The notes: a model not told the origin generated them from the sequence alone. Shown: positions 1 to 9,100, numbered from the stretch's first letter. The stretch is DNA of 10,587 bases from an uncultured Erysipelotrichaceae bacterium (GCA_937957895.1 CALFEZ010000171.1:1-10587); one strand, 5' to 3'. Numbers and translations are program-made.

Positions 1-67
1 TCAGGGCTCCGATCATATAGAAGACAAACTGTTTTCTGTTTTTCCTCAGCATCTGAGTAAGTGTCAT
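1..67 (-). CDS. N-terminus of a leftward gene, possibly an ABC exporter permease/ATPase (partial)
   Basis: Reading the minus strand from an ATG at 67-65 gives 22 uninterrupted codons to the window edge. The peptide begins MTLTQMLRKNRKQF and continues into the hydrophobic VFYMIGAL. A ribosome binding site (AAGAGGA on the minus strand, plus positions 75-81) sits 8 bases before the ATG, which supports a real start. A short basic cytoplasmic segment leading straight into a hydrophobic helix is typical of the first transmembrane segment of ABC type-1 exporter subunits. Only this fragment is visible, so that family assignment is a guess from the pattern, and another membrane protein is possible. 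The gene diverges from the reductase at 251 and shares its 183-base upstream region. Confidence 0.5.
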   Translation of the reverse strand, partial: MTLTQMLRKNRKQFVFYMIGAL

Positions 68-124
68 AATGGTATCCTCTTAAAATGGTAAACGTATAAT
101 GCAAAGTATATTCTACACTAAATG

Positions 125-188
125 CATGATTTTGGGTATATGACCACGATAAAGTGCCATATTTTCAATGCAAACTACCAAAATCATG
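125..188. promoter_or_regulatory. Inverted repeat in the divergent intergenic region (candidate operator pair)
   Basis: CATGATTTTGG at 125-135 is repeated exactly as its reverse complement CCAAAATCATG at 178-188. If one base is skipped, the match extends through a flanking TACC. The arm centres are about 53 bp apart, close to five helical turns, so both sites would face the same side of the DNA. The right arm ends 9 bases before the -35 box of the reductase promoter, and the left arm lies upstream of the leftward gene. A dimeric or looping regulator could use these sites. No regulator is identified by the sequence itself. Confidence 0.35.
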
Positions 189-197
189 GCAGATAAC

Positions 198-226
198 TTG
201 AGTAAGGTCGCATGGCTGACTATAAT
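198..226 (+). promoter_or_regulatory. Sigma-70/SigA-type promoter of the reductase gene
   Basis: TTGAGT at 198-203 and a perfect TATAAT at 221-226 are separated by 17 bases, the optimal spacing. Transcription would start near 233, giving a leader of about 18 bases that contains the ribosome binding site. Confidence 0.75.
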
Positions 227-236
227 TATCGATAAA

Positions 237-243
237 AAGGAGG
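237..243 (+). promoter_or_regulatory. Ribosome binding site of the reductase gene
   Basis: AAGGAGG, a full match to the anti-Shine-Dalgarno core, lies 7 bases before the ATG at 251 and fixes that start. Confidence 0.85.
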
Positions 244-250
244 AGAGATC

Positions 251-1165
251 ATGATCGATTTTAGAACACTTGTCTATCCGGATCTGAGTCAAAAAAACAT
301 CGTTATCACCGGTGCCAGCTCAGTGATCGGATTTGAAACGGCCGAGTTTTTTGCCTCAAAAAAAGCCAATGTCTTTTTGTGTTCCCGTAGCATTCAAAAA
401 GGTGAAAAAGCCAAAGCGGAGATACTCACTGCCTATCCACAAGCCACCATCGAAGTGGTGCAGTTGGACCTGTCGGATATTGGTTCGATCGAGCAGGCAG
501 CCATCACCATCCAAAACAAAGTCGATCGTATCGACATCCTATGCAACAATGCCGGAATCATGGCAGTACCCTATGGCAAAACCAAAGATGGGTTTGAAAG
601 TCAGATCGGCGTCAATCATCTGGGACATTATGTGTTGACGGGATTGTTGTTTGAGAAGTTGGATGACAGCTCTCGCATCGTCAATGTCAGCAGCAAAGCG
701 TATTTGCAAGGCAATGTCGATCCGGATGATTTCATGTTTGAAAAAGGTGGGTATTCTCCCTTTAAAAGCTATGCAAGGTCCAAATTATCAAACGTTCTGT
801 TTACCCTGGAACTGTCCAAACGGATCCAAATGGCCGGTAAAAACATCATCGTGGTCGCAGCCCATCCGGGAGTGGCCAAAACGGGGTTGTTTGATAGGGA
901 CAAACAAAACACGATCCTATCCAACATGTTCAATCTGTTTGGAAGATTCTTGGCAACAGCGGAGCATGGAGCCAAGGCAATCATCACTGCCTGCATCGAT
1001 CCGGATGCCATTAGCGGCAACTACTACGGTCCGCATCGCTCCAAAGCCAATCAGGGCAATCTGATCAAACTGGAAAAACTCAACAAGATCGCCTCTGATC
1101 AGACACATCAAGCATTCCTTTGGGAATATTCCAAAAGTCAAACCAACATCGTTTATCCGATATAA
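251..1165 (+). CDS. Short-chain dehydrogenase/reductase (SDR), retinol-dehydrogenase-like
   Basis: This 304-residue cytoplasmic protein has a Rossmann fold and probably oxidises or reduces a carbonyl/alcohol substrate with NAD(P). The nucleotide-binding loop is TGASSVIG (residues 20-27). Also visible are an acidic LDLSD (72-76) contacting the adenine, NNAG (99-102), a catalytic serine in VNVSS (144-148) and the YxxxK pair Tyr174/Lys178 (YARSK). Asn122 completes the usual tetrad. Arg46 after the second strand favours NADP(H) by family precedent. About 300 residues with a long C-terminal part is the length of the retinol dehydrogenase/WW-domain oxidoreductase-like SDR group. One oddity is that the middle glycine of TGxxxGxG is valine (Val25). 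The gene is monocistronic, with its own promoter and terminator. The substrate cannot be told. Confidence 0.9.
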   Translation: MIDFRTLVYPDLSQKNIVITGASSVIGFETAEFFASKKANVFLCSRSIQKGEKAKAEILTAYPQATIEVVQLDLSDIGSIEQAAITIQNKVDRIDILCNNAGIMAVPYGKTKDGFESQIGVNHLGHYVLTGLLFEKLDDSSRIVNVSSKAYLQGNVDPDDFMFEKGGYSPFKSYARSKLSNVLFTLELSKRIQMAGKNIIVVAAHPGVAKTGLFDRDKQNTILSNMFNLFGRFLATAEHGAKAIITACIDPDAISGNYYGPHRSKANQGNLIKLEKLNKIASDQTHQAFLWEYSKSQTNIVYPI

Positions 1166-1170
1166 AAAAG

Positions 1171-1197
1171 AATAACCGCCCAGCGGTTATTTTGTTT
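1171..1197 (+). terminator. Intrinsic terminator after the reductase gene
   Basis: A perfect 9-bp stem, AATAACCGC (1171-1179) with GCGGTTATT (1183-1191), closes a 3-base CCA loop and is followed by TTGTTT. A run of A immediately upstream (1164-1169) could allow weaker function in the other direction. It starts 5 bases after the reductase stop codon. Confidence 0.85.
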
Positions 1198-1206
1198 AAA
1201 CAGGAG

Positions 1207-1225
1207 TATAATGAAATCAAGGAGG
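1207..1225 (+). promoter_or_regulatory. Possible -10 box and ribosome binding site of the DUF937 gene
   Basis: A perfect TATAAT lies at 1207-1212, directly after the reductase terminator, but no good -35 box is seen at 16-18 bases upstream. Transcription from it would give a leader of only about 15 bases. AAGGAGG at 1219-1225 is an excellent ribosome binding site 8 bases before the ATG at 1234. The ribosome binding site is certain; the promoter is tentative. Confidence 0.5.
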
Positions 1226-1233
1226 GATTTATC

Positions 1234-1818
1234 ATGGATGTACTATCATTGTTTCAGCAACTACAAGATCCAAAAGTATTGGATCGTTTGTCCAATCAGT
1301 CCAAGGCTTCTCCTGATGCTGTGAAAAAAGTCGTTGAGTTTGGATTGCCTACCTTGCTGCAAGCCATGGAAAAAAACGCAGCAAATCCCAAAGGAGCGCA
1401 GTCACTTGCCAAAGCACTCGATGATCATAAAGATGATCCAATCGATGACATCATGGGATTTTTAAAGAATGTTGATACACAAGATGGCAACAAGATCCTT
1501 CAACATGTCCTTGGATCAAGATCCAAAGTAGTCGAAAGCAAGATCGCTTCTTCTGCCGGTATCAAAACTGATCAGGTGGATGGGATCATGAGTCAGCTGG
1601 CACCGATGTTATTGGGGGCATTGGGAAAACAGAAACAATCTCAACAAGTGGATGCCAGCGGTTTGACATCGATGCTGCCAATGGTGACAGCTTTGCTAAA
1701 CAAAAGCTCATCCAATGATCTGATGAAAATGGCAACCCAGTTTTTGGACGCTGACAAAGACGGTGATATCATGGATGATGTCAGTAAAATGGTAGGGAAG
1801 TTGTTCAAAAAGAAATAG
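1234..1818 (+). CDS. DUF937-family protein
   Basis: This 194-residue soluble protein has no signal peptide or membrane segment and no known biochemical function. The helical repeat-like sequence around residues 36-66 (FGLPTLLQAMEKNA, then KGAQSLAKALDDH), the following ILQHVLGSRSKVVE and the LAPMLLGALGKQ segment are the features by which I recognise the DUF937 family. Near the C-terminus, DADKDGDIMDD (172-182) looks like a calcium loop of the EF-hand type, which I recall in several family members. The protein ends in a lysine-rich tail. The ATG at 1234 is chosen over an in-frame ATG at 1120 because the latter lies inside the reductase gene upstream of the terminator, while 1234 has a perfect ribosome binding site. 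It is probably monocistronic. Confidence 0.8.
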   Translation: MDVLSLFQQLQDPKVLDRLSNQSKASPDAVKKVVEFGLPTLLQAMEKNAANPKGAQSLAKALDDHKDDPIDDIMGFLKNVDTQDGNKILQHVLGSRSKVVESKIASSAGIKTDQVDGIMSQLAPMLLGALGKQKQSQQVDASGLTSMLPMVTALLNKSSSNDLMKMATQFLDADKDGDIMDDVSKMVGKLFKKK

Positions 1819-1838
1819 GAAACAAGCACTGTTTCTTT
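1817..1838 (+). terminator. Weak hairpin after the DUF937 gene
   Basis: GAAACA (1819-1824) pairs with TGTTTC (1830-1835) around an AGCAC loop and is followed by only three T. Outer A-T and G-T pairs extend the stem slightly. It could end transcription inefficiently, leaving some read-through into the regulator gene. Confidence 0.4.
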
Positions 1839-1887
1839 GGGTCGTTCATATTATCGCAATCCATGTCAAGAAATCATAACGTGGGCT

Positions 1888-1909
1888 TGCTATGATAAAG
1901 TCGAGGTGA
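1888..1909 (+). promoter_or_regulatory. Extended -10 promoter and ribosome binding site of the AraC-type gene
   Basis: TGC followed by TATGAT (1888-1896) forms an extended -10 element, which could make up for the poor -35 region. GAGGTGA at 1903-1909 matches the 3' part of the Shine-Dalgarno consensus; its GAGG core is 7 bases before the ATG at 1914. A -10 box this close to the start implies a leader of roughly 11 bases, so a promoter further upstream is also possible. Confidence 0.4.
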
Positions 1910-1913
1910 TGAG

Positions 1914-2813
1914 ATGACATCCAATGAGCACATCGAAGCAGTCATGAGCATGAAGGATTACATTCATTTGCATCTGCATCAAACGATCACACTCAACGAT
2001 CTGGCAAAAGCATGTGGCTATTCACAGTGGCATTGTTCAAGGATGTTCAAGGAAGTAGTCAGGATGACACCTTTTCAATACATCCGTGATGTCCGACTGT
2101 CGATGGCTGCCAGCGAGATCATTAGTGAAGATCGCAAGATCGTGGATGTGGCATTGGATTTTGTTTTTGACTCGCATGAAGGATTCACGCGAGCGTTTTC
2201 AAAACGCTTTGGCATCAATCCCAAAAAGTATCAACAAAGTCAAAAGCCAGTTTCGTTGTTTATGCCGCTTCAGCTCAAAGAACATTACCTCGATCGATCC
2301 AAAGGAGCACCGGATATGAAAACCAAAAGAAAAGTTGCGACAATATTTACCCAAGTAGTTGAAAGACCCAAACGAAAGCTTGTTTACAGACCGGGTATCA
2401 AAGCCACTCATTACTTTGAATATGCAGATGAGGTAGGTTGTGATGTGTGGGATATCCTGGTAGAAATGAAGGACACCTTATTTGAACCTGCAGGATACTG
2501 GTTACCTCCATCGCTAGTAAAACCCGGAACCTCAACGTATGTGCAAGGTGTGGAAATCAGCTTAAAAGATGAGCGTGAGATCCCCAAGGGATTTGAAGTG
2601 ATGGAGCTTCCCGTTCAAAAACTGATGATCTTTCAAGGTCAACCTTATGAGGATGAACAGTTCAAAGAAGCCATCGGCGAACTGTGGGATGCGATCGAAA
2701 CCTTCGATCCGACCTTGTATGGGTATCGTTGGGATGATGAGATGATCCGCTTTCAGTTGGAACCTCAGGGATATCGTGGGTATATCGAAGCCAGAGGCAT
2801 CATAGAACTTTAG
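1914..2813 (+). CDS. AraC-family transcriptional regulator with GyrI-like effector domain
   Basis: This is a 299-residue DNA-binding regulator. The N-terminal part (about residues 8-108) carries the two helix-turn-helix motifs of AraC/XylS proteins: the first at about 25-50 (TLNDLAKACGYSQWHCSRMFK) and the second at about 76-99 (VDVALDFVFDSHEGFTRAFSKRFG). The family signature ending G-x-N-P-x-x-Y lies at 100-106. The C-terminal half (about 155-299) resembles the GyrI-like small-molecule-binding domain, with LPPSLVKPGTS, an FQGQPYEDEQF segment and YGYRWDDEMIRFQ as recognisable blocks. This arrangement is that of the SoxS/Rob-like multidrug or stress sensors, in which a bulky ligand is sensed by the C-terminal domain. 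Its targets are not shown by the sequence. The nearby reductase and putative transporter are plausible but unproven targets. Confidence 0.88.
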   Translation: MTSNEHIEAVMSMKDYIHLHLHQTITLNDLAKACGYSQWHCSRMFKEVVRMTPFQYIRDVRLSMAASEIISEDRKIVDVALDFVFDSHEGFTRAFSKRFGINPKKYQQSQKPVSLFMPLQLKEHYLDRSKGAPDMKTKRKVATIFTQVVERPKRKLVYRPGIKATHYFEYADEVGCDVWDILVEMKDTLFEPAGYWLPPSLVKPGTSTYVQGVEISLKDEREIPKGFEVMELPVQKLMIFQGQPYEDEQFKEAIGELWDAIETFDPTLYGYRWDDEMIRFQLEPQGYRGYIEARGIIEL

Positions 2814-2862
2814 ATGTATAATAGATCGTTCAGGTCATAATAAACAAAATTAAACAACACGG

Positions 2863-2922
2863 AAACAGTGCAGATGTTGTGATGCAAATAACAAATAACA
2901 CGCATCATCTGCATTGTTTTTT
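2863..2922 (+). terminator. Strong intrinsic terminator after the AraC-type gene
   Basis: AACAGTGCAGATG (2864-2876) pairs with CATCTGCATTGTT (2906-2918) in a 13-bp stem with one G-T pair. It extends inward through ATGC/GCAT with a small bulge, and the second arm runs into TTTTTT (2917-2922), followed by further T-rich sequence. It separates the regulator gene from the large surface-protein gene. The 322-base gap 2814-3135 holds this terminator, the promoter at 2993-3020, the leader hairpin at 3077-3103 and a ribosome binding site. I see no small gene in it. Confidence 0.85.
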
Positions 2923-2992
2923 CTTTGTTTTCAAGTCGGTTTCAAAGAGTGCATCTTAAATGGGACACTCATTGTTTCAGGCGTAAAAATGT

Positions 2993-3020
2993 TTGTTATG
3001 AAGCTGATTTATTGTATAAT
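2993..3020 (+). promoter_or_regulatory. Promoter of the large repeat-protein/cohesin operon
   Basis: A perfect TATAAT lies at 3015-3020, with TTGTTA at 2993-2998 as the -35 box (16-base spacer; 4 of 6 consensus bases). Transcription would begin near 3027, leaving an untranslated leader of about 110 bases before the GTG start. Confidence 0.65.
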
Positions 3021-3076
3021 GATTAGAGATTACAGTTACTCGTTTTTTTGGACCACAAAATCAATAACACACATGG

Positions 3077-3103
3077 GATCATCACGACTTGGTCTGTATG
3101 ATC
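3077..3103 (+). promoter_or_regulatory. Stem-loop in the 5' leader of the large gene
   Basis: GATCAT (3077-3082) pairs with ATGATC (3098-3103). Inside it, AC pairs with GT and GAC (3086-3088) pairs with GTC (3092-3094) around a TTG triloop, with single-base bulges at 3083 and 3095. This gives 11 pairs. There is no T-run after it, so it is not a terminator. It ends 20 bases before the ribosome binding site and could stabilise the message or tune translation. No known riboswitch class is recognised. Confidence 0.4.
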
Positions 3104-3120
3104 GTACTATATACCTGTTG

Positions 3121-3129
3121 AAGAGGGGG
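3121..3129 (+). promoter_or_regulatory. Ribosome binding site that fixes the GTG start at 3136
   Basis: AAGAGGGGG lies 6 bases before GTG at 3136. The reading frame stays open upstream to about 2914, but that stretch crosses the strong terminator and the promoter. The residues right after the GTG form a signal peptide, so 3136 is the true start. Confidence 0.8.
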
Positions 3130-3135
3130 CATATT

Positions 3136-6100
3136 GTGAAGAAAATCATTAAACTCACTATCTCGATGGCATTGGTTTTATTTAATATCCAGTTTTCAGG
3201 TATTTATGCTGAGGATGATCCGGGAGTTGGGATCGATAGTGGCCCGATTTCCATAGCACTCACTCAAGATCCACTTGAGGAAGTCTGGACAAACGGAGAT
3301 GTCACGATCACAGCTACGATTACTTTATATGAAGGTGAAACAATCGTTTCAGCAAAATGGGCAGTAGGTGAACGTGTTGTTGCTGATTTTGCTGTAATAG
3401 CATCTACTGACTTAGCATTAAACAGTGAAGGTATTGGTGCTTTTTCAGTAGCAGCCAATGGTTTTTATACAGTCTATGCAAAGGACAACCTCGATAATGA
3501 ATATGTCAGTGTTATCGAAATATTAAATATAGATAAAATCGCTCCTACGATCACTGAGGTGACCGGCAATCCGACATCATGGACGAAAGAGGATGTGATC
3601 CTGACAGTAACCGCCAGTGACAGTGGAAGTGGACTGGCAGCTGAAGCATACAGTTTTGATAACGGAGCGACTTGGCAGGTAAGCAACCAAAAGACTTTCA
3701 CCAGCAATCAAACAGTGAACATCAAAGTCAAAGACGCAGCCGGAAACGTTTCCGAAGTGGAAAACGTTTCGATCACATTCATCGACAAGATCAATCCAAC
3801 GATCGACAGTGTCACAGCCGATCCAACGGCATTGACCAACGGGAACGTGACCCTGACAGTGACCGCCAGTGATGGACAAAGCGGGATCGCCACGAGTGGT
3901 GGCTACAGCTTTGATGATGGAGCGACCTGGCAAGACAGCAATCAAAAATCCTTTAGTACCAATCAAACAGTGAGCATCCAAGTCAAGGATGCTGTTGGCA
4001 ATATTTCATCAACGACTTTCTCGATCACCAACATCGTGACCGACGGACCAGAGATCGTATTCACACCTAATGGAGATACGACTCCGAAAAAGACACAATC
4101 CACCACAGTAACGCTACAAGCAACAGCGCCAGCGACGATCACCATCAGTGAATATCAATGGACTCAAAGTGTTACCTTCCCGTCTAATGGGACATGGACG
4201 AGTTTTACCAGTGGACAAACCATCAGTTTGAGCACCGGCGATGGCAATTGGTACTTGCATGTTCGTGCTACTGACAGTGCCGGCAACAACAGCACGGCTA
4301 CCAGCGCTGCGTTTGTTTTGGATAACACGGCTCCGGTAACCAGTGCCACCTTGGCACCGACTTCTCCAGATGGAGACAATGACTGGTATGTATCTAACGT
4401 AACGGTGACCTTAGCAGCGACCGATGGCGGATCAGGAGTCGCGACGACCGAGTACAACCTGGATGGCAGTACCACCTGGTTGACCTATCCAACAGAGGGC
4501 ATCGAGTTTACCACCGATGGCAATCATACGGTGTACTATCGCAGCACAGATACAGCAGGCAACATTGAAACGACCAAAACGGTCAGTTTCAAGATCGATA
4601 AAACTAACCCAACGATCACTGAGGTGACCGGCAATCCGACATCATGGACGAAAGAGGATGTGATCCTGACAGTAACCGCCAGTGACAGTGGAAGTGGACT
4701 GGCAGCTGAAGCATACAGTTTTGATAACGGAGCGACTTGGCAGGTAAGCAACCAAAAGACTTTCACCAGCAATCAAACAGTGAACATCAAAGTCAAAGAC
4801 GCAGCCGGAAACGTTTCCGAAGTGGAAAACGTTTCGATCACATTCATCGACAAGATCAATCCAACGATCGACAGTGTCACAGCCGATCCAACGGCATTGA
4901 CCAACGGGAACGTGACCCTGACAGTGACCGCCAGTGATGGACAAAGCGGGATCGCCACGAGTGGTGGCTACAGCTTTGATGATGGAGCGACCTGGCAAGA
5001 CAGCAATCAAAAATCCTTTAGTACCAATCAAACAGTGAGCATCCAAGTCAAGGATGCTGTTGGCAATATTTCATCAACGACTTTCTCGATCACCAACATC
5101 GTGACCGACGGACCAGAGATCGTATTCACACCTAATGGAGATACGACTCCGAAAAAGACACAATCCACCACAGTAACGCTACAAGCAACAGCGCCAGCGA
5201 CGATCACCATCAGTGAATATCAATGGACTCAAAGTGTTACCTTCCCGTCTAATGGGACATGGACGAGTTTTACCAGTGGACAAACCATCAGTTTGAGCAC
5301 CGGCGATGGCAATTGGTACTTGCATGTTCGTGCTACTGACAGTGCCGGCAACAACAGCACGGCTACCAGCGCTGCGTTTGTTTTGGATAACACGGCTCCG
5401 GTAACCAGTGCCACCTTGGCACCGACTTCTCCAGATGGAGACAATGACTGGTATGTATCTAACGTAACGGTGACCTTAGCAGCGACCGATGGCGGATCAG
5501 GAGTCGCGACGACCGAGTACAACCTGGATGGCAGTACCACCTGGTTGACCTATCCAACAGAGGGCATCGAGTTTACCACCGATGGCAATCATACGGTGTA
5601 CTATCGCAGCACAGATACAGCAGGCAACATTGAAACGACCAAAACGGTCAGTTTCAAGATCGATAAAACTAACCCAACAAAACCAAGTGTCACTTTAAGC
5701 ACCGAATCTTGGACCAATCAAAACGTAACAGCAACCATCACATCCGGAACAGATGCTTTAAGTGGTGTCAATCGCACCGAATATCGTACTCGACTGGATG
5801 GTGGCACATGGACCTCATGGACAACTTATTCGGCACCTGTACCTATTTCAGCTGAAGGAGAAACATCCATTGAAGCGAGAACAGTCGACAATGCCGGAAA
5901 TGTATCAAGCAGTTCAGACATAGAGATAGCCTTGATCGATACAACTATCCCAACCACACCAAGTGTGTCTTTGAGTACGGGAACCTGGACCAATCAAAAT
6001 GTGACTGCAACGATCACTCCCGGAACAGATGCCTTAAGTGGTGTCAATCGCACCGAATATCGTACTCGGTTGGATGGTGGCACATGGACCTCATGGACAA

Positions 6101-9100
6101 CATATACCGCACCGGTAATGATTGAAGATCAAGGACAAACATCCATTGAAGCAAGAACGATCGACAATGCCGGAAACACCTCAGAGAGTTCAGTCATAAG
6201 AGTAGCTTTGATCGATAAGACTTTACCAACCACACCAAGTGTGTCTTTGAGCACGGAAACCTGGACCAATCAGAACGTAACTGCCACGATCACATCCGGA
6301 ACAGATGCCTTGAGTGGTGTCAATCGCACAGAATATCGTACTCGTCTTGACGGAGGCACATGGACCTCATGGACAACATACACAACACCTGTAACGATTT
6401 CAACTCAAGGACAAACATCGATCGAAGCCAGAACGATCGACAATGCCGGAAATGTCTCAGACAGTTCCAGCATAAAGACAGCCTTGATCGATACAACTAT
6501 CCCAACCACACCAAGTGTGTCTTTGAGCACGGAAACCTGGACCAATCAGAACGTAACTGCCACGATCACATCCGGAACAGATGCCTTGAGCGGTGTCAAT
6601 CGTACCGAGTATCGTACCCGCATGGGTGGTGGCACATGGTCTTCATGGTCAACATATACCGCACCAGTTGTTATCTCAGCGGAAGGACAAACATCCATCG
6701 AAGCCATAACGATCGACAATGCCGGAAATATTTCTGACAGTTCGGTTATAAAAACAGCTTTGATCGATAAAACCGGACCAACCGGGTCACTTTTGATCAA
6801 TGCTGGGGATGAGTTTACCAATACACCAAATGTGACACTGACACTATCAGCCAGTGATCTTAACAATATCGTAGCTTACCGGGTCGCAAATGGAACAGAT
6901 GCAAGTACAGCTGAACCAATATTGATCACTCCGGAAACACCGTTTGAAACGACGGTTGGACACATTCTTTCAGACAATGATGGTGTCAAGACCGTAAGTG
7001 TTCAATATCAGGATGTTGCCGGAAACTGGTCCAACAACATCAGTTCTACCATCACCCTGTTGACATCCGGACCACAAGTATCCATCACAGCCAGAAAAGC
7101 CGACAACACTTTATACATCCAAAATACATGGACAAATCAAAATGTGTCCGTGTCGCTTGTGGCAAATGATCCAAATCTGGTCAGTTTTATCGTTGACGGC
7201 GAGGAAGTCTACGATCCAGCTGTTTCTTTAACGAGCGCTCAGCAGTTGATCAGCGTTACAAGCGAAGGAACCAGAACCATCACATACGTAGCCAAGGACG
7301 CTGCGGACAACACCAACAGTGGAACGTTCGTTGTCAAGATCGACAGGACCAACCCGAATACCACAGCTACCTTGTCTCCGATCACACCGGATGGCTTGTC
7401 CAGTTGGTATGTTTCGGATGTTACCTTGACATTGTCAGCTACCGATCCACTATCCGGTATTCTACGCACGGAATATAGCCTCAATGGCACCGACTGGATC
7501 ACATATACCAGCCCTGTCCTTTTCGATCAGGATGGCCAATACAACGTCCGCTATCGCAGTGTCGATATTGCCGGAAATACAGAAACCTTCAAATCGATCG
7601 AGTTCAAGCTCGATCAAACGGCACCGACCGGAACATTGCAGATCAATGGTGATGATAACTTCACCAACAGTCGTGATGTCATGCTGCATCTAGCAGCGAC
7701 TGATCTGAATGGGGTGATAGCCTATCGTGTAGCCAATGGCAGCGATGCCTCTGAAGGTCTGGAAGTATCCATCGATCCTACTGACACATTCACGGACATC
7801 ATCGAACATACACTGGCAGATATTGAAGGGCTTCAAACTGTAGCAGTTCAATATAAGGATGTCGCAGGCAACTGGTCAGATAACTTCACGGCAACGATCA
7901 CATTGCTTATCGAAGGACCGTTGGTGACAGTGACAGGAGTCAAGCAAGATGAGACTCAGTATCTGACAGATACATGGACCAACCAAAACGTCAGTGTTAC
8001 ATTTACTGCGACCGATGAGTTTTTAACAAGCTTTATCGTCGATGGTGAAGAGATCGATATCATCGATTTTACAGCAACCGTCACCTTGAACTTTGAGGCA
8101 GAAGGAACAACATCCATTGCTTATGTCGCCACTGACTCAGCAGGCAATACCACCAGTGGAACATTTGTCGTGAAGATCGACAAAACATCGCCAAATGCTC
8201 CGACTGTGACGTTGTCCAATGAAAACTGGACCAATACAGCCGTGATCATCACCATTACACCAGGATCGGATAACCTTAGCGGTATCAAGACGATCGAACG
8301 TCAAATCAGCACCGATGGTGGTGATACATGGTCAGAATGGACAACGTATAGTGTTCCATTTGAGATTTCTGACGCAGGCATCACACATGTCAGAGCCAGA
8401 AACACCGATCAGGCTGACAATGTATCCGAACTGTCGGATGTCAAGATCATCCGTATCGATAAGACAGTTCCTACCGCTCCAAGTGTGACACTATCCACTG
8501 AAGCTTGGACCAACCAAAACGTTACCGTGACCATAGCTTCCGGGACAGATGGTCAAAGCGGGGTCAATCGAACTGAGTATCGCACACGACTCAACAGTGG
8601 TTCATGGACAGCATGGACAAGATACACGGTTCCATTTACCATCTCGGTTGAAGGACAAACCGAAGTGGTTGCCAGAACGATCGACAATGCCGGAAACACT
8701 TCCGCTGCATCACCGACAAAAACAGCACGGATCGACAAAACAGCACCGATCGTAAGCGGAGTTGCAAACAATCAAACCTACACCGTGGATGTGACCATCA
8801 CATTCAACGAAGGAACGGCAACACTCAATGGCAACGCATTTACTTCAGGAAGCAAAGTAACAGCAAACGGAGAATATGTCCTGATCGTGACCGATCAGGC
8901 AGGAAATAGAACAGAAGTAAGGTTTATAGTCCAAAAGTATATTTTGGGAGACGCCAATGGAGATGGCAAGGTTGATATCTCTGATCTTGTCATGATGAGC
9001 AGAATGCTTGCCGGTCTTCAAAATATGACAGATATTCAAAGAATGGCAGTTGACGTTAATCAGGATAATAAGTTCGATATCTCGGATTTGGTAATGCTAT

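Noticed and set aside
95..100. TATAAT on the plus strand at 95-100 as a second reductase promoter
   Set aside because: No matching -35 box lies 16-18 bases upstream, and the promoter at 198-226 is far better placed.
1120..1233. Start of the DUF937 gene at the ATG at 1120
   Set aside because: It would begin inside the reductase gene and run across an intrinsic terminator. The ATG at 1234 has a perfect AAGGAGG and starts the family-like sequence.
2914..3135. Upstream extension of the large gene to an ATG at 2914 (74 extra residues)
   Set aside because: This segment overlaps the second arm and T-run of the terminator at 2863-2922 and spans the promoter. The GTG at 3136 has a ribosome binding site and starts a proper signal peptide.
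3577..5046. Antisense frames of 134 codons appearing twice, and other opposite-strand frames across the repeat gene
   Set aside because: They appear twice only because the DNA is duplicated. They are shadows of the coding strand, have no convincing ribosome binding sites, and their sequences are low-complexity mirror products.
3547..5678. Insertion sequence or composite transposon
   Set aside because: The duplicated unit contains no transposase, terminal inverted repeats or target-site duplication. It only extends the existing frame.
5683..8754. CRISPR array or satellite DNA suggested by regular direct repeats
   Set aside because: The periods are 276 and 1065 bases, multiples of three within one open frame encoding Ig-like domains. 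There are no short repeats with unique spacers.
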